Source: Bacteroidota bacterium
Lineage (GTDB): Bacteria; Bacteroidota; Bacteroidia; Flavobacteriales; Flavobacteriaceae
Length of the DNA: 64,000 nucleotides
Assembly (NCBI GenBank): GCA_023446155.1
Contig: JAEXIT010000006.1
Span: 1-64,000 of the forward strand
Direction: 5' to 3'
Part shown: positions 62,007 through 64,000 of the stretch, one piece after another
Position numbering within the stretch: position 1 is the stretch's first letter
Layout: each line of letters begins with the position of its first letter
Notes under the pieces: model-generated
Databases searched by the model: none
Told to the model about the DNA's origin: nothing
Seen by the model: the letters and a program-made list of their open reading frames with translations, nothing else
Translations under genes and position numbers: made by a program

Positions 62007-64000
62007 ATGAAAAAAATTACACTTTTATTAGCTCTTTTAACCGGGCTAACTGTGTTTTCGCAAAACAGGGTCGCCCAAAGGGTCGCCGAGTTACGCTCAC
62101 AGAACACAGACTTTAAAAAATTTTCAGTATTAGAAGCGTCGACTAAAACTCCGGGTAAGGAAATTGCCAGAGTAGTAAACGACGCTTCTTTTGCTATTAT
62201 AAAAGAAGCAGCAGTCAATGATATCGTATCCAAAAAACCCAATGCGATCGAAATGGACCTGCCTTATCACAATGAAACGGTAACACTACAACTTTATCGA
62301 GTGGACTTGTTGGCAGAAGGGTTTCACCTGGATACCGACAAAAGAAAAAACATCACATATGAACCGGGAGTGTATTACCGCGGTATCGTAAAAGGGGATG
62401 CTAATTCACTGGTCTCGTTTAACTTTTTTAAAGGTGAACTGAATGGAATCGCCTCCAGTTCAAAATTAAGCAATTTAACGGTGGGTAAATTGGACAAAAA
62501 AGGAAACAAATCGGACTATATCATCTATGAAGATCAAAAGATGAATGTAACTCATGATTTTGAATGTGCTACAGATGATAAAGTGGAAGAATTTAAAAAC
62601 GCACCAACAACACCATCGGCAAGTCCGGCGAGTACTAAATGTGTGACGGTTTATTTTGAAATCGATTATAATTTGTACCAATCGAATGGAAGTAATACAA
62701 CTACAACTTCCAACTGGATGACATCCGTTTTTAATAATGTGCAAACCTTATATAGTAACGACGGAATTACAACAGCACTAAAATCGGTATATATCTGGAC
62801 ATCGCAAGATCCGTACGAAGGAGTAGGAACAAGTTCCGGAGATTATCTGGCAAAGTTTAATGCTGTACGACCAGTTTTCGACGGAGATGTTGGACAATTG
62901 GTAGGAATCGATCCGGGAGGATTAGGAGGTGTAGCGGTGACAATCGGAGGGTTGTGTACAGCGAATAACTACTGTTATTCGGATGTGAATTTTAGTTATA
63001 GTACAGTTCCGACCTATTCATGGACCGTTCAGGTGGTAACACACGAATTGGGACACTTATTAGGATCCAGACATACGCATGCTTGTGTGTGGAATGGAAA
63101 TAATACGGCTATTGATAACTGTGCACCGTCTGCTTTAGGGGCAACATCGGAAGGGTATAGCTGTATGACGAATCCGCCAACAATTCCTTCTTCTGCTACA
63201 AAAGGGACAATCATGAGTTATTGCCATTTGGTGAGTGGTGTAGGAATCAGTTTTAACAACGGATTCGGACCACAACCGTCGGCTGCAATTTTAAACCACG
63301 TTGATTCCAGATCTTGTTTAAGTACGGATTGTATCAGTACTTGTATCAATACGGTTATGGATATCAATTCGACTATGGGAGCCGGAAATACATCGGCGAT
63401 GATTACCTGGTCGGATGCAGGAAATGCGACTTCATGGCAAATTGTTGTATTCCCGTACTCGGGAACGGCAGGACAGTATACTACGGTAAATACAAACGGA
63501 TATACCGCACAAAACCTGACACCTAATACGTATTACAGAGTGCGAATCCGTCCGGTTTGTGGTTTTGGAATGACATCATTGTCCCGAGATTTTATACTAT
63601 TAACGGGAGCAGACTACTGTAATGGTATTCAATTGACTGATACCGGAGGAACATTTGGACAATATGGGAACAATCAGGTTTTCGTAAGAACCTTGATTCC
63701 GAACCTGGCAAACAATAAAGTGAAATTAACCTTTACATCTTTCAGATTGGAAGATGGGTATGATTTCTTATATATCTACAACGGATCCAGTACGGAAGCG
63801 CCATTAGTAGGTGGAGCTGGTCTAACTGGATTAACAGTACCGGCGCCGATCGAATCGACTGCGGCAGACGGAGCTTTAACGATGAAATTTGTTTCCGATG
63901 CAGGAGTAACCGATACCGGATGGGTGGCTACGACCTCTTGTACGCCTTCTTTAGGCTTGGAAGACGCTGTTTATATGGATTATTCGTACTATCCGAACCC
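62007..64000 (+). CDS. Reprolysin-like secreted metalloprotease, T9SS, cut by window end
   Basis: The first 664 residues of an exported protease; the frame is open to position 64000. It has a signal peptide (LLTGLTVFSQ), a propeptide (about 20-200), a zinc protease domain with HELGHLLGSRHTH and a Met-turn at IMSYCH, fibronectin-III-like segments (SAMITWSDAGNATSWQI ... NTYYRVRIRPVCG) and a CUB-like domain (VKLTFTSFRLEDGYDFLYIYNG, in part). The last residues seen (YSYYPNP) are the start of a type A sorting domain, so only about 70 residues are missing. Confidence 0.93.
   Translation, partial: MKKITLLLALLTGLTVFSQNRVAQRVAELRSQNTDFKKFSVLEASTKTPGKEIARVVNDASFAIIKEAAVNDIVSKKPNAIEMDLPYHNETVTLQLYRVDLLAEGFHLDTDKRKNITYEPGVYYRGIVKGDANSLVSFNFFKGELNGIASSSKLSNLTVGKLDKKGNKSDYIIYEDQKMNVTHDFECATDDKVEEFKNAPTTPSASPASTKCVTVYFEIDYNLYQSNGSNTTTTSNWMTSVFNNVQTLYSNDGITTALKSVYIWTSQDPYEGVGTSSGDYLAKFNAVRPVFDGDVGQLVGIDPGGLGGVAVTIGGLCTANNYCYSDVNFSYSTVPTYSWTVQVVTHELGHLLGSRHTHACVWNGNNTAIDNCAPSALGATSEGYSCMTNPPTIPSSATKGTIMSYCHLVSGVGISFNNGFGPQPSAAILNHVDSRSCLSTDCISTCINTVMDINSTMGAGNTSAMITWSDAGNATSWQIVVFPYSGTAGQYTTVNTNGYTAQNLTPNTYYRVRIRPVCGFGMTSLSRDFILLTGADYCNGIQLTDTGGTFGQYGNNQVFVRTLIPNLANNKVKLTFTSFRLEDGYDFLYIYNGSSTEAPLVGGAGLTGLTVPAPIESTAADGALTMKFVSDAGVTDTGWVATTSCTPSLGLEDAVYMDYSYYPN

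Overview
The window reads as chromosome from a Bacteroidota bacterium of the Flavobacteriaceae (Flavobacterium-like). The evidence is AT-rich intergenic DNA, promoters of the TAnnTTTG type, several proteins with C-terminal type IX secretion sorting domains (YPNP motifs), a TonB-dependent receptor with an N-terminal carboxypeptidase-like domain, DUF4421 and DUF6157 proteins, and Bacteroidota-type FeoAB and heme genes. Species is not determinable by reading alone. No rRNA, tRNA, CRISPR array or insertion sequence was recognised.

Region 1 (1-12.6 kb) is a RiPP locus of the class I lanthipeptide type. Twelve small precursor genes lie head to tail on the + strand (167-2376), each with a 30-residue leader ending in Gly-Gly. 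They fall into two classes in which leader type and core type change together: leaders ending QLNDVNGG carry cores with one Cys in an [ST]-P-x-C motif, while leaders ending DV[QK]GG carry Cys-less, Ser/Thr-rich cores. A membrane-anchored AraC-type regulator and a thirteenth, divergent precursor follow. Facing them on the - strand is an operon for a HlyD-type adaptor, a C39-peptidase ABC exporter (which would cut after Gly-Gly), a full-length LanB dehydratase and an MDR-family reductase that may act like LanJ. No LanC cyclase is present in the window, although one could lie left of position 1.

Region 2 (12.6-24.7 kb) is heme biosynthesis. A - strand run hemA-hemC-hemD-GNAT-hemE-OMP-hemF (possibly also a DUF4421 porin-like gene) is divergent from a PchR-like AraC regulator, hemH, hemJ, an NtrY-like histidine kinase and an enoyl-CoA hydratase.

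Region 3 (24.7-33.6 kb) holds the most striking single gene, a 604-residue lipoprotein at 24738-26552. Its middle resembles pertussis toxin subunit S1, with the Arg/His/Ser-x-Ser/Glu residues in order, and it is followed by what looks like a second ADP-ribosyltransferase-like repeat. Around it are membrane proteins, a helical-repeat protein, an HD hydrolase, an acyl-ACP desaturase, an acyltransferase and a bacilliredoxin-like protein.

Region 4 (33.7-42.3 kb) is metal homeostasis: a thioredoxin-like protein and TonB receptor divergent from a DtxR/MntR-family regulator and an Nramp transporter fused to a universal stress domain, then feoA, feoB and a small Cys-rich protein, and a Sco1-like protein. 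A 16-bp palindromic motif recurs upstream of the receptor/regulator pair and of feoA.

Region 5 (42.4-64 kb) is mostly housekeeping and secreted hydrolases: an M13 peptidase, two T9SS metalloproteases (the second cut by the window edge), another T9SS protein, AlkZ-like, nitrilase-GNAT, SSB, histone-deacetylase-like, Nudix, CAT-like, HAD, MetG, LD-carboxypeptidase, YraN and an ACT-domain protein.
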